Assembly: GCA_013396995.1 (NCBI GenBank)
Contig: VWZP01007503.1
Span: 26,024 to 90,023 of the forward strand
Source of the DNA: Dicaeum eximium
Lineage: Eukaryota; Chordata; Aves; Passeriformes; Dicaeidae
Reading direction: 5' to 3'
DNA length: 64,000 bases
The position numbers and the translations under genes are program-made. This document shows, piece by piece, positions 49,901 to 58,706 of the stretch. The stretch's first letter is position 1; each line of letters opens with the position of its first letter. The notes under the pieces are model-generated. The model had not been told where the DNA came from. It saw nothing but the letters and a program-made list of their open reading frames with translations, and searched no databases.

Positions 49901-52135
49901 CTTGGAAGCAAGACTGGAGCCAGCAACAGAAATAACCTTGGAAATCATCAGCAGTGCCTGTAAACACACACAGCAGCTTTATTTGCATTTCAACTTTGTG
50001 AATAAATAAGGCAGCTGGTCAGAATGGTGCAGACATGGAAAACAAGCCCCAGCATTGGAATGTGCCCTTTCAAACACTGAATTGTTGTTGTATAGGTGCC
50101 TTTGCTAGGTATGCAGTGATGAGAATGGCCTCAGATGATTTGTTTTGATAAAGTGTCAGTTCTCGTGTGCGCATGTGGGTCAAGTGTACTCACCTCTCCT
50201 GCATCCTCCCTTTGCCAGATGGTGGTGCTGTGCTTTGCAGTAGTTTTTGGCAGCTTCTCTCAGAGCTATGGGCCATATCCTTCTGCTACAAAGATGGTGT
50301 TGCCCAGGCAGCATTCCTCACCGGAGTCCTACACAGATTCCATTGGTAAGTGACAGCTCTTCCAGTCTTGCTCTTTGCTTGGTTGTACTTAAGCACTTCT
50401 TTTCCACACCCATTCCTAACCCCTTTCTCAAGCACCCCTTGCATTTCTGCTCCTTAAATGGACTTTTTTTTATATATACCTGTGTTTTTCTAAGAAGGAC
50501 AGCTTGGCAAACTATGCTGATGGCAGCAGACTTGATAAAAATGAGCAAAACCTTTTCCCCACTAGCCTGCTTGGTACTTCTGTTTAAAGAATTTTTTGCC
50601 TCTGTTTTCGGAACTAAAGTTAGTGGTCTGTGAAAGGTAGCAGGGTTTCTACTTGGTAACAAATCGGTTGGTTCATACTGTTAAAATGCACAAATTATTT
50701 CAGTGGCTGTTTTCTTTGCCACTGTCACCAAAGAGTCCAAGGACGAATGGGAAACTGTTAGTATTACATAACCATAATGAACCAGTATATTATCCAAGTT
50801 ATTATTTAATTTTGTTTTTGTTTTGTGAATAATTTAGAGCTTTTTGATCCATACCTGGATCGTTCCTGTGGTTTCTTTCTTCAGCTATCAAATTGCCAGT
50901 TAATCACTATAAAAAGAAAAGACCTCTGCAGCTTTGGCTCTGCCCTAAGAGTTTCCATTTCCTGAAATGACCAGGGCTGTTTTCTGAGCTGTCTGTTGCT
51001 CATCTCTTTTTGCCTTCTGTCTTTGTATGCAGTGAGGTCAAGGAGTCTACTAATTTATGAAGAGCCTCACCAACTGGAGGAGCCATCAAGCCCGATCTCC
51101 TTTGCAGATCGCAATGACAGGCAAACAGACACCTCCAAGTTCACAGCACTGTCCCTGGAGGCCGTGTCAGGGGCACAGCAGGATGACATCATGCAGTTCA
51201 CAATAGCCAACGAGACAAGGCTAGAGAAATCAGTGCTGCTGGGCCTGCAGCAGCACAGGTGAGTGCAGAGTGTGCTGCTTGTCACATGGGTGTTCTGTGT
51301 CACTCTTGTTCATGTCTGAAGGCCAGAGATTAGACTAGCAGCTCAGCTGTGCTGGGCACCATGAAGCATGAAGTGAGAGTTTGGTTTTTCTCTGCAGAGC
51401 CTATAGGCAAAGTCACTGTTGCCCTGGAGAAGTGGTTGCAACAGAATTGTAGTAACAGAGCTACCAAACTTGATACTTGTGCCAGAAACCTAACCCCTGT
51501 AAGCCTGTTAGTTGGACCTTTTTAAAGCACTTACTTGTGTGCTTCCCAAAGGAATAAGCTTTTGGCACTTGTATGGAAGTGTGAGGTTGTGACTCACTGG
51601 AATTTCAATGAGGTTAGGGCATGAAGAGCTGGAGTTTCTCACAGCAGTGATCTTGCTAAAGCATTGCTGCGGAAAGTTTGCAGGACTCAGTCTCAAGAGA
51701 CAGACATGTACAATTATCTGACTATTTAAGTTCCTACATTACTTCCCTCACTTTTAGCATAAATGTAAGGGAATTTTTTGGTTGTTTTTTTTAATTTTTT
51801 AGCATAAATGTAAGTTTTGCAGGCCTGTGAAAAGAGTCACTGGTGTAAATATGTGTGCTTCTTTCTGCTGCACCTTTGCTTGCCTAGAACCAAAGAGGTG
51901 ACTACTTCAGTATAATTCAGTATGGTACCAGACTCAGATAACTAATAAATACCTACCTGGTAAATACTGAATGGCTCTTTAGCATTAGCCAAATCAAGCA
52001 GGATATGTACTTTAAAAAATTACTGTTAGCATTAACCTTTGGTGTTTTGTTCCCTACAGAGTCAACTCCGAACTAGAAGGAAATGAAACACTGAAGATAA
52101 TTGAAATAGACAGAAGAGTCAATGCCACCTCTTAA
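22718..52135 (+). CDS. CREB3L2: CREB3L2 (BBF2H7), ER-anchored bZIP transcription factor; spliced coding region lacking exon 1
   Basis: Joined segments: 22718-22934, 34793-34959, 36512-36599, 38346-38527, 39150-39296, 40969-41027, 42144-42212, 49198-49297, 50219-50345, 51033-51258, 52060-52135. The total is 1458 bases, or 485 codons plus TAA. All junction phases agree and all introns are GT-AG. The family is recognised from long stretches nearly identical to vertebrate CREB3L2 (basic region, zipper, the LPPTPPSSHGSDSEG segment, the YGPYPSATKM segment). Family knowledge: the protein sits in the ER membrane, moves to the Golgi under ER stress, and is cut by S1P and S2P. The released N-terminal bZIP half then activates secretory-pathway genes such as SEC23A in chondrocytes. 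Exon 1, with the start codon (about 34 codons in human), must lie upstream of the window. The exon 3 donor is the least certain boundary. Confidence 0.95.
23883..23900. repeat. (GGA)n tract
   Basis: AGGAGGAGGAGGAGGAG, a purine-strand trinucleotide repeat in intron 2. Confidence 0.9.
27058..27172 (-). mobile_element. CR1 3' fragment, reverse orientation
   Basis: It starts AGAGAATCATAGAATACTCT, the reversed CR1 tail, then GAGTTGGAAAGAACCCATCA, GGACCATCAAGTCCAG, CCTGCACAGAACACCCCAAG and AATCACCCATGTACCTGA. This matches the known reverse-complemented 3' end of an avian CR1 subfamily. Confidence 0.92.
27465..27600 (-). mobile_element. Old diverged CR1 fragment, reverse orientation (probable)
   Basis: AGGTGTTTGTAGGCTGTGAT followed by TAAGGTCCCTC and CTAAATGAACTGCACTTCCT resembles reversed CR1 (the KYLKGG region to the zipper-like CTGAACAACCCCAGTTCC segment). 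It is strongly diverged and may belong to the same insertion as the copy at 27058, or be an older one. Confidence 0.5.
34793..34959 (+). CDS. CREB3L2: CREB3L2 exon 3
   Basis: The exon encodes about 55 codons from GDLENEEWCLATEF to LQTDAL. The acceptor CTTCCCTGGCAG is clear. Visible motifs are the conserved AAIKTEP block (a psi-K-x-E sumoylation consensus) and LAPSVSLTITA, which matches the LVPSVTLTITA block of mammalian CREB3L2. The 3' end is uncertain. The chosen donor CTG/GTACTG is weak, and a second in-frame donor, CAG/GTTCTC, would extend the exon to 34986 and add nine residues. I chose the shorter form because it gives a total length matching the human protein. Confidence 0.85.
34960..36511 (+). 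other. CREB3L2: CREB3L2 intron 3
   Basis: A 1.55-kb intron. Its first 27 bases may be exonic if the second donor at 34987 is used. Nothing else was recognised in it. Confidence 0.85.
36512..36599 (+). CDS. CREB3L2: CREB3L2 exon 4
   Basis: The exon is short (88 bases) and encodes IKPLTQKVLPEIKLEP followed by HEVDQFLNLSSKE. The acceptor is TCTCTTTTTTAG and the donor is GAAG/GTCTGT, which is weaker than usual. The IKLEPHEVDQFLN block is near-identical to mammalian CREB3L2 and contains a second sumoylation-type site (IKLE). Skipping this exon would shift the frame. Confidence 0.95.
36600..38345 (+). other. CREB3L2: CREB3L2 intron 4
   Basis: A 1.75-kb intron from GTCTGT to TGCCATGTAG. Apart from short A- and T-rich stretches, nothing was recognised. 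Confidence 0.9.
38346..38527 (+). CDS. CREB3L2: CREB3L2 exon 5, proline/serine-rich segment with phosphodegron-like motif
   Basis: The exon encodes AVDPLHLPPTPPSSHGSDSE, a basic and Ser/Pro-rich stretch, and ends NSPLLTAPH. The donor CAT/GTAAGT is strong. The TPPSS...SDSE segment resembles a CDC4/FBXW7 phosphodegron, and family knowledge says OASIS-family proteins are FBXW7 targets. The middle of the exon has diverged from mammals, while both ends are conserved. The acceptor is TAGCAG, a tandem NAGNAG site that can include or omit one alanine codon. Confidence 0.94.
38528..39149 (+). other. CREB3L2: CREB3L2 intron 5
   Basis: A 622-base intron from GTAAGT to CCTTGAAG. It contains the window's single ambiguous base, N at 38561. 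Nothing else was recognised. Confidence 0.9.
38561..38561. other. Ambiguous base N
   Basis: One unresolved base 34 positions into intron 5. It does not affect any splice site or codon. Confidence 0.99.
39150..39296 (+). CDS. CREB3L2: CREB3L2 exon 6, start of the DNA-binding region
   Basis: The exon is exactly 49 codons, from [20 protein letters not shown] to KKIRRKIKNK. It carries the conserved extended region before the bZIP ([20 protein letters not shown]), diagnostic of the CREB3 family, and the first half of the basic region. The donor is AAG/GTAAAT. The acceptor at CCCTTGAAG has a poor polypyrimidine tract. A second AG nine bases on (TTACAG/GGG) would drop KLQ in frame. The longer form is chosen because mammals retain the equivalent HKLQGSG. 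Confidence 0.93.
39297..40968 (+). other. CREB3L2: CREB3L2 intron 6
   Basis: A 1.67-kb intron from GTAAAT to TTTTTCCTTAG. It contains the reversed CR1 fragment at 40345-40490. It separates the two halves of the basic region, as in other CREB3L2 genes. Confidence 0.9.
40345..40490 (-). mobile_element. CR1 fragment, reverse orientation
   Basis: CAATAGGATTCCCTCCTTGG, CCTTCTCTTCTTCAGTCTGA, ACAAGCTCAGCTTTTTCTGC, then ATGTCATGTGCTC and CTGTACATCCAGAGC follow reversed CR1 (CCTTCTCTTCTCCAGGCTGAACAAGCCCAGC and so on). It lies in intron 6, 480 bases before exon 7, is decayed and is truncated at both ends. Confidence 0.75.
40969..41027 (+). CDS. CREB3L2: CREB3L2 exon 7, basic DNA-binding core
   Basis: The exon is 59 bases and encodes ISAQESRRKKKEYMDSLEK plus two bases of the next Lys codon. 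With the preceding NK it forms the N-x-x-x-Q-E-S-R-R-K basic helix that contacts CRE/ACGT-core DNA. The leucine of SLEK begins the zipper. The acceptor is TTTTTCCTTAG and the donor is AA/GTAAGC. The sequence is essentially invariant across vertebrates. Confidence 0.97.
41028..42143 (+). other. CREB3L2: CREB3L2 intron 7
   Basis: A 1.1-kb intron from GTAAGC to GTCTTCAG. No repeat or gene was recognised. Confidence 0.9.
42144..42212 (+). CDS. CREB3L2: CREB3L2 exon 8, leucine zipper
   Basis: The exon encodes KVETCSNENSELRKKVEVLE and then NTN plus the first two bases of Arg. Counting heptads from SLEK in exon 7, the d positions are L, C, L, L here and L, L in exon 9, the same L-C-L-L-L-L pattern seen in human. 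The acceptor is GTGCTGTCTTCAG and the donor is AG/GTAAGG. The role is dimerisation. Confidence 0.96.
42213..49197 (+). other. CREB3L2: CREB3L2 intron 8
   Basis: A 7-kb intron from GTAAGG to TTTCCAG that divides the leucine zipper. It holds a (TTTG)n tract at 46214-46236 and otherwise unique AT-rich sequence. No interspersed repeat was recognised, which is unusual for its length, but ancient elements could be missed by eye. Confidence 0.9.
46214..46236. repeat. (TTTG)n tract
   Basis: TTGTTTGTTTTTTTGTTTGT, an imperfect simple repeat in intron 8. Confidence 0.85.
49198..49297 (+). CDS. CREB3L2: CREB3L2 exon 9, end of zipper and membrane-proximal linker
   Basis: The exon encodes RTLLQQLQRLQAVVAGKVSR followed by SCKAASTQTGTCLM. 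The last zipper heptads come first, followed by the conserved linker. The TCLM at its end begins the transmembrane helix. The acceptor is TTTGCTTTCCAG and the donor is ATG/GTGAGT. It is followed by intron 9, whose first 162 bases happen to stay open in this frame. Confidence 0.96.
49298..50218 (+). other. CREB3L2: CREB3L2 intron 9
   Basis: A 921-base intron between the linker exon and the transmembrane exon. Its first 159 bases stay open in the coding frame before a TGA at 49457-49459. No repeat was recognised. Confidence 0.9.
50219..50345 (+). CDS. CREB3L2: CREB3L2 exon 10, transmembrane segment
   Basis: The exon encodes MVVLCFAVVFGSFSQSYGPY, then PSATKMVLPRQHSS, ending in YTDSI plus one base. 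The hydrophobic run from CLM through FGSF is the single ER membrane span (about residues 376-392) and the substrate of site-2 protease. YGPYPSATKM is a hallmark of CREB3L2. The acceptor is CCCTTTGCCAG and the donor is TTG/GTAAGT. The junction gives two consecutive Met (ATG/ATG), where the human protein has Met-Val. Confidence 0.96.
50346..51032 (+). other. CREB3L2: CREB3L2 intron 10
   Basis: A 687-base intron from GTAAGT to TTTGTATGCAG. Nothing was recognised in it. Confidence 0.9.
51033..51258 (+). CDS. CREB3L2: CREB3L2 exon 11, lumenal domain with S1P site
   Basis: The exon encodes VRSRSLLIYEEPHQLEEPSS and then a variable region, followed by FTIANETRLEKSVLLGLQQH and part of Arg. RSLL fits the R-x-L-L type recognition sequence of site-1 protease. 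NET is an N-glycosylation sequon. The centre (about 40 residues) is poorly conserved with mammals, but the flanks are well conserved. The acceptor is TCTTTGTATGCAG and the donor is AG/GTGAGT. Confidence 0.95.
51259..52059 (+). other. CREB3L2: CREB3L2 intron 11
   Basis: An 801-base intron from GTGAGT to CCCTACAG. It contains an 18-base direct repeat (TTTTAGCATAAATGTAAG) at 51752-51769 and 51797-51814, separated by a T-rich spacer. Confidence 0.9.
52060..52135 (+). CDS. CREB3L2: CREB3L2 exon 12, C-terminal lumenal tail and stop
   Basis: The exon encodes VNSELEGNETLKIIEIDRRV, then NATS, and ends TAA at 52133-52135. Two sequons (NET, NAT) are visible, giving three in the lumenal half. The conserved LEGNETLK and DRRVN blocks match the mammalian C terminus. 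The acceptor is TTGTTCCCTACAG. Family knowledge: the S1P-released C-terminal peptide of BBF2H7 is secreted and can act on Hedgehog signalling in cartilage. Confidence 0.95.
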
Positions 52136-52416
52136 AAACAAAAAAAAGGCCTTTTTTCTTGACTTCCCTCCTTCCCACAAACTTTCAACCAAAGTTCCCC
52201 TGACTTGTCATCCTCAGTGAACCAAAGTACAAAAGAGAGGGAGTTCAACTTCTGCATTGACTGAAGAGGCTGTGACTACAGATGGCATCTCTTGTCTTTG
52301 TAACTCCCTTCCTCACAGTCCCTGTCTCTGCTTTTACCCCTTTCCTGTCTAACACTGCAAGGGCAGGATTGAATTATGATGGCAGATGATGCCAGCAGTG
52401 TGCCAGTGACTGGTGG

Positions 52417-52438
52417 GTGTGTGTGCCTGCACACACAC
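52417..52438 (+). repeat. (GT)n/(AC)n inverted microsatellite, potential hairpin
   Basis: GTGTGTGTGC at 52417-52426 is followed after CT by GCACACACAC at 52429-52438. These are perfect reverse complements of 10 bases with a 2-base spacer. It lies 280 bases after the stop codon, so it would be in every CREB3L2 transcript. Confidence 0.8.
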
Positions 52439-53161
52439 ACAGCCTGATCTGAGCACTAAAGACATTCTGGAGAAGGGTGAATTGTGCGAAACCAATGGGA
52501 GCACGTGGGTGATAGTTTTCTTGGGAGAAGGTAATTGAGAGTAGGAGAGGAGAAGCAGCATGATGGTGCTTGGAGTCTCACCACAGCTCTGTGCCTACTG
52601 GTCTACAGCGCTTGAACCTTTTGGAGGGATAGAGAAGCACATGTGCAGCCTGCTGCTGAAGGGACAAGAAAGGGCCCTGACACTGCTGAGTTCACAGCAC
52701 AGGCAGGAGAGGGCTGGTCCAGGATGCTGCTGAATTGTCCTCCCCTAGCTCTTTCTCTTCTCCCCTCCAGTCTCTTCATCACTCTGTGCATTGAAAGCAG
52801 TCCTGGTAGGCTTCCCTGCTTCCACCCTTGAGAAATTAGGTAAAGATCAGCCACTGTCTTGCCACACTCTCTGTGGGAGAATTACACTAGTTTAACTAAA
52901 CCTGTTTAGAAAGCAGGTTTTGTTACATTTATGCAATATTTTAGATGGATTCCCTTTAGTCTGCTTAAGGCTAATCTATTTAGCTTAAGTCCATTCCTTC
53001 CCAACAAACTAAATCGATGTAAGGCTTAAACCAGAAGTGCCTCCTGAGAGGACTGTATGAATTTAATTTATTGGCTTCGAGCTGGTTGATGAAAATTCTT
53101 CTGTAGACCCAGTCTCAGATTGTCTTGTGTTTTCCTTTCCTTGCCATCTTCCTGTTACTGT

Positions 53162-53169
53162 TGTAAATA
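53162..53169 (+). promoter_or_regulatory. Pumilio-type RNA element TGTAAATA in the 3'UTR
   Basis: A perfect match to the PUM1/PUM2 consensus UGUANAUA, in an AT-rich stretch about 160 bases before the proximal poly(A) signal, so present in both the short and the long 3'UTR. An 8-base match can occur by chance. Confidence 0.35.
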
Positions 53170-53322
53170 GTATTTATTAGCTTTGAAAAATTCTGTTCAG
53201 GCAGTTGCAATGAAGAGAACTGAGCTTTCCTAACCCTGCAAGTGATCTGGGCAGACCCTGAAATCAGACAGACAAACATCACTGAATACCCATTTATTCC
53301 CCTTAAGCTTGAATTGTCCTAA

Positions 53323-53328
53323 AATAAA
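53323..53328 (+). terminator. CREB3L2: Proximal poly(A) signal AATAAA
   Basis: AATAAA lies within CCTAAAATAAAGCCATG, followed by TGTGTCTTATTTTCC, a plausible downstream GU/U-rich element. Use of it would give a 3'UTR of about 1.2 kb instead of 6.6 kb. Confidence 0.5.
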
Positions 53329-53515
53329 GCCATGTGTCTTATTTTCCTCTTACCTGCTTTTCCAGAGGTGTGATATGAGACCACTTGCTTTGGGTACAGA
53401 TAGGCCCAGCTCATGCCTAGAGGTGGTTTTAACTACATGGCAAGGCAACCTCTGGTCTGAGGAGCTGATTATGTAGGCAGGAGAGCTGTCGAAGGAGGAA
53501 TGAGATGAGCACGTG

Positions 53516-53602
53516 GGAAGGTGAAGTGACTGGCCCAGGCTGTTTGAGACAGCCAAGAGCACCATTCAGGTCTGATCCCAGTCCAGTACTCTTCTCCATG
53601 CT
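53516..53602 (-). repeat. MIR-like ancient SINE relic in the 3'UTR
   Basis: The stretch GAAGTGACTGGCCCAGGCTG followed by TCAGGTCTGATCCCAGTCCA and GTACTCTTCTCCATGC follows the layout of a MIR element read in reverse (AAGTGACTTGCCCAAGG..., then the CCCAGTCCAGTGCTCTTTCCA end). It is diverged and short, so it is an amniote-age relic if real. It was judged by eye; a RepeatMasker run would decide. Confidence 0.45.
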
Positions 53603-56600
53603 TTGTTTCCTTCTTGTCCCATGGTGTTGTTTGTCTTCAGGTGTCTCCTCTCTCAGTACCCTGGTCATGCCTTTGCCTGAGCTGTGCTTCTTGCAATTTG
53701 TCCTTGCAGGGGCATAGTTGAGCTCAGTCCAGAATTTGAGCAGGGTTTTATCTGGTTCCTACAGAAGGGCACTCATGCTCCGTTGAGGATGGATCTAATG
53801 TGAAAATCCTAATTCAGCAGGCTAGCATAGCTACTTAACAGTTTACCAGAAGAAGTCAATTAAAAAACAAAAGTAATTTGAAGCTCTTTTTTCTTGTATT
53901 TTTTTTCCTAATGATAAATAAGGGAAAAACTAACCTAGCCTTACAAATAATTTTTTACTATGTACAGTAGATATTTCCTGCAACTATTCTATTTTGTAAA
54001 ATATTGAACTTGTATTTTATTACAGCAGCTGTCACACTAGCTCCTTTCTTGTTCTTCATTCTCCTTAGACTTTCATCCTTCAGCATCCTATTTGCCAGCC
54101 TCAGGCCTGACTCAAAATTCAGTAAAATGAATGGAAGGGATTTGGTGAATTGGAGGGGACTGTGGATCGGTCCCCTCTGTGCCATTTTAAGGAGGTGTTT
54201 CACATCAGTGACAGTGAAACAAGTGCCTGACTCCATGAGCTAGTTCTGGTGTGCAGATATGCTGCTCTAGGTAATGCCCTGTTCTTCTATGCAAGTGCCT
54301 TATTATTTTACCTGAGGTGACAGTGAGAGGAGAAATGCTGTTGTAGTCTGTTTTGCAAGTGTTCCCATCTTGGCATGGGTCAGCCTCCACCCTGAAGTCT
54401 ATTTCCCTTCACAGTGATCCTGCTGGGTTCTCTGAATCATTCCAGTATCCATTAACAACCTTTTAAAGTTTTTTTTTAAAAAATGGTTTAAGGCTTCACA
54501 TAAACAGTGATCACTTTGTGAGTGCCACAAGGGGTGGCTGCACTGCTCAGCCACTTGAGGTTGGCAAAGTGACAGGAGAAAGCTGGGATTGACCCCAACT
54601 GGTCAGTTTAAGTGGGCAAGGTCATAGCTTAGAAAATTCCTTAAATGGCCTTTTTTTTCCAGAGCACCCTTGGTTTGCCACCTTTGAGGGCAACCAAGTG
54701 GTCAAATGTTTTGCAAAAGAGGCCCCAGGGTGTGAAGCACAGCAGCACTTAGCAGTCTTGCAGTTTGCACTGTGCAGCCTGAGCTCCTGCCCACTGCCAG
54801 CTAAATGGATCACCTCCCATTTCAGATACAGCTGGCTGAGTGCACTGTGTGAAAACCAAAGTGGAATTATTTCTCAGCTCTTAAAGGATTTTACACCACC
54901 GAAATGGCTCCTCCTCTCTGAAACCTACTGCACTGGCCACCATTAAAACTTTGCCCTTTTTTTTTTGTTTAATTTGGGCATATTGGTTCAAATCTGGTTG
55001 GAAGATAATCAATCATGTTTTCATCCTGAGCATTTTAAACTGTCCATGGTCTGGGTCAGGCCTCTGTACTAATTCATCCAAGCCAGTATGGCCATACTGA
55101 TTTCTTGTAAGCGTTTGATAATGTATTGCTATAATCCTAATATGTGTATTCTTTTAAGTTATTTTTAGGTACTCTTTTAGGGAATCTCTTGACCTAGCAC
55201 ACACATTGCTTGGGGATTTATTGTATTACATGTTACTTTATAATAAGGAAAACCTTTGCTTCACTTTGCTAGGTTTGTGATAATTTTTCTTCAGGGGCCT
55301 TAATAGAATAGGTTTCTCTGCTAGAATCCTCTGTCATCACCTACTCACAGGCTGTTGTGTGGCAAGGACTCCACCATCTCCAGAGGGAGTTTGTGCCCAT
55401 GTTCTGTACCTAGCAGGGGACATGAGAGGCAGGACAAGGTGCCATTGCTCTGCCAGCCTCAGCATCCAGGGGTGACCCTGGTGGGAGTGTTGATGCACTG
55501 CAGACCACGTGGAGAGGCAGCTTCTGTGCTTGAGTTAAGGGCATAGGCAGGAGTAGTAAAGCATATTCAGGGAGGATGCCAGTAAGTGCTTTTAGTTAGT
55601 TCAGCTCTATTACTTGAGGCCTTAGCCTTCTGCCAGTGTGCTTTTTCTGGTGATCAGTGGCTTGGTGCTGTGGAATCATATGTGTGTGTATGGACAGGGT
55701 AAGCAAAGGCCTTGTGTGCTACATAATTTCCATTTCCAGTAGAGGACTTAAGTGATAAACCTAAGAGTCCTCAGCTGTAAGGTTATGTTGCTCATCAGCA
55801 CAACTTTATACACCCTGCTAAACTTACCTTTTGGCCTGTAGCTTTAAAGCATGTCTAGATCTGTTGGGTCTTTGCTTCCAGGCAGATAAGCTATGAAGGA
55901 ATATAGGGCATTATTTTATATATATGTATATTTAAAAGTCTGAAGCACAGGGCATGTGACGTTTCTAACCTTCTTACCAGGGTGTAGGTAATGTTTGGTT
56001 TTTTTCCCCCCAGGCTGTTTATAGTTCTTTGCTGCACTTCTTTCATTTCATCTGTAGCACTCAATATTTTTCAGCAGCACAGACTAATGGATTAGGCTGA
56101 GATTCTTAGGCCAGATCCCAGCTGATACAAGCAGCATGGTTCTCACACACTGCTCTTGGAGGCAGCAGGTCTGATTTATACTGACAGGGGACCTCTTCCT
56201 CCACATCTCTCTGTGTGACACTGTGTCTTGATGTGTTCTTGATTCTTCTCTGACCAAAAATTAATCTAAAACCTCTTTTTTTTCCCTTCTAAAGAAACCA
56301 ACCCACCTCTCCACTCCCATTCCTCCAAACTATCGCTGGTGAATTCTGTCTAGACGCTTTTAGAATGTAGGTCAAGTAAGTGAATGATGCTAATTGCTAC
56401 ACTGGGAGGGATTTCCACTGAGTATTTGGGCTCTAGATTCTAGCTAATGCCAAGAGGCCATTGTTCAAACCTCACGCAGCTAAGAACAGAGGAATACGGA
56501 GTATTTTTATACTCTTGGTGACTAAAATATTTCTTTCTCGAGTCACTAATTAAAAAGGGAACATTTTGTATTCTGAAGGTGAAATGATAGGTCAGTGCTT

Positions 56601-56785
56601 TGTAGCTACAAAAGTTGTCCCAGCCTATATAACACTGTAGTGCTATGATGTGTTGCTGCTTTGCACAGTCTTAAAGTTTAACAGCTTTGGGGGTTGCAAA
56701 GGGCAATTAACTGATCTACATGTTAAGTAAGGTCTTTACAAAGAAAATGTAAGGATTCAGTCCATCTTGTAGTTTTCTCATGGCC

Positions 56786-56791
56786 AATAAA
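56786..56791 (+). terminator. Internal AATAAA (possible alternative poly(A) signal)
   Basis: AATAAA lies in TGGCCAATAAAGTGACATTG inside the long 3'UTR. The downstream GU-rich element is modest, so use is uncertain. Confidence 0.3.
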
Positions 56792-57590
56792 GTGACATTG
56801 GGCATTCAGAGAATTTGTTGAAGGTTGATCCCAATTAATACTGCATTGCTTAGGTGGTCAGCTTCCACTGGAGACTGCAGGATTGAGAGGGAAACTGCAA
56901 TTTGGTTTTCTCATTTTTATGTCAGGTCTTTTTCTGCTTTACCAATGTGTATATATATATATGTGAATCAAATTCCCGAATTTCCATGTAGAAAAAAGTG
57001 CATCATGCAGGAAACTCATTTGTGATGCTGTTTGGGTCTGACGCTGAATGGAGTTTGGATAGTCTATATTAGCAGTAGTCTCTTGTCTGCCCTACAACTG
57101 ATCTCCAGATTCTTCCTCCAAGAGCTGCAACTAAAGAGGTGAGAACAGAACAAGGGAAAGCTGGATTTGTAGACCTGTCTTACAGAAAGGGTGAAAGAAA
57201 AGGCAGGTGAAGGGACTCCTTGCATCACTGGGAAACCTTCTAGTTCTTGATTCCATAAATCAGCAGTGATAGCCTCTTTCATTAGTAACCTGCTAGGGTT
57301 AGGTTTACTCCTGTTTCCCTTGCTCTTTAATGCTATGCAGTGCTGTTTATGCATACCTGACCTTTATGTTATATCCCACTTTACCCTCTAAACAGCAGGT
57401 AAAAATCTTTTTGAGCCTTATCAGTCCATAATGAAGGGAGTGGAAGAGAGAGATGGGAAAGCAGAGGCAGGTACTGATTTTTTTTAACAGAACTCTGCTC
57501 ATGTCTGACTTTACTATAACAGATTTTAATTCAGTGGTGCTGATGTAATGGCATCTTGCTTTCTTCATTTATACAGTTAGCAAGAACGAG

Positions 57591-57610
57591 TGTGTGTATG
57601 TGTGTGTGTG
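57591..57610. repeat. (TG)n microsatellite in the 3'UTR
   Basis: TGTGTGTATGTGTGTGTGTG near the distal end of the presumed 3'UTR. As RNA it could pair with the AC arm at 52429-52438. Confidence 0.9.
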
Positions 57611-57688
57611 CATCTGTGCACATGTGTCTGGTGAATGATCAAAAGGTTTCAAAAACACAGAGTTTTCTTAATGTAATAAGTGTTGCTA

Positions 57689-57694
57689 AATAAA
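57689..57694 (+). terminator. Internal AATAAA (possible alternative poly(A) signal)
   Basis: AATAAA lies in TTGCTAAATAAAGGCATC, about 1 kb before the distal signal. The hexamer is canonical, but the downstream element is weak. Confidence 0.3.
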
Positions 57695-58700
57695 GGCATC
57701 TGCCTGAACACACAGGGCACTTTGGGCTTGGTGCAGCAGAAAGTCCAGGCATTTCTCTCTGAAACCTGTTCACATTCCACATCACCAAGCACTGGTAAAA
57801 CTGTTGTGTGCATTGTTGTCTGAAGACTGTCCTGTGATTAATTGTTGTCTGAATGTTGTTGCACTGTGTCATTTTGTGTGTGTGCCTAGACTGTCTGGCC
57901 TTTCTAGAGAACAGTTCTAGCTTGGTACAAAAAAATAATTATTTTATATTCTGGTATCCTTTTTTGGTCTGCAGAATTATGGCTTTGAATGCTTTTTTAT
58001 TATTATTTTTTTCTTTAAGTGATGTAAATTAGCCTTAAAAGGTGGCCCTGGGAGCACTGATGCCCTCACCACCCCTTGGGCACAGTGAGATGCCAGCCAG
58101 GGGAAGCAGTTTCCTCCAGAGGGTGGTGCAAGTACATCCCACTTTCCCTGAGATTCACTAGGCCTTCCAAGGGTAAATTACCTGGTGTTGCTGTCTTGGA
58201 GAGAAGTATCCATGGCCAATTCCATTGCCTTGGGCCATGCAGAACAGCGCCTTGTGACTAAGTCACTCTGCTGTGACACCCCTAGGGCACTTGAGCTGAT
58301 CTCTCCTTCTGTTCATGTGAATGCAGTATAGGTTTGTGCAAACATTTAAGACTATCTAAGATGACAGGGGCAGTGATACTAGTGCAACAGCACCCCCCAC
58401 CCCCCCTCAAAGCTCCTTGGTAAACTTCATTGGGGCCCCTTCTGACTGCAGATATCTATTTTCTTGCCATGTCTAATGAACTCTGTGTCTGTGTTCAATG
58501 ACCTTTCTATTTTTGTACAAGTGCTGTCATCTGGATACGGTCCCACCTGATTGTTCACTGCAAGCATGTCCATTGGGTGGAAAGAAATTGCTGTTTTTCC
58601 TTTTTAAATCATCTGCCTGATTCTGTGAGAGAACAGACTACCTGCTTTTTTAGCCTAAATATGTATGTAGTGAAGTATGTTATGCTTTTCATTTCTTGCA

Positions 58701-58706
58701 AATAAA
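58701..58706 (+). terminator. CREB3L2: Distal poly(A) signal AATAAA
   Basis: A canonical AATAAA within TTGCAAATAAATATTTTCTG. It is followed about 20 bases on by a CA cleavage candidate and then a T/G-rich element. The preceding 200 bases are AT-rich with the look of a conserved 3'UTR end. This is the best candidate for the end of the full-length transcript. Confidence 0.65.
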
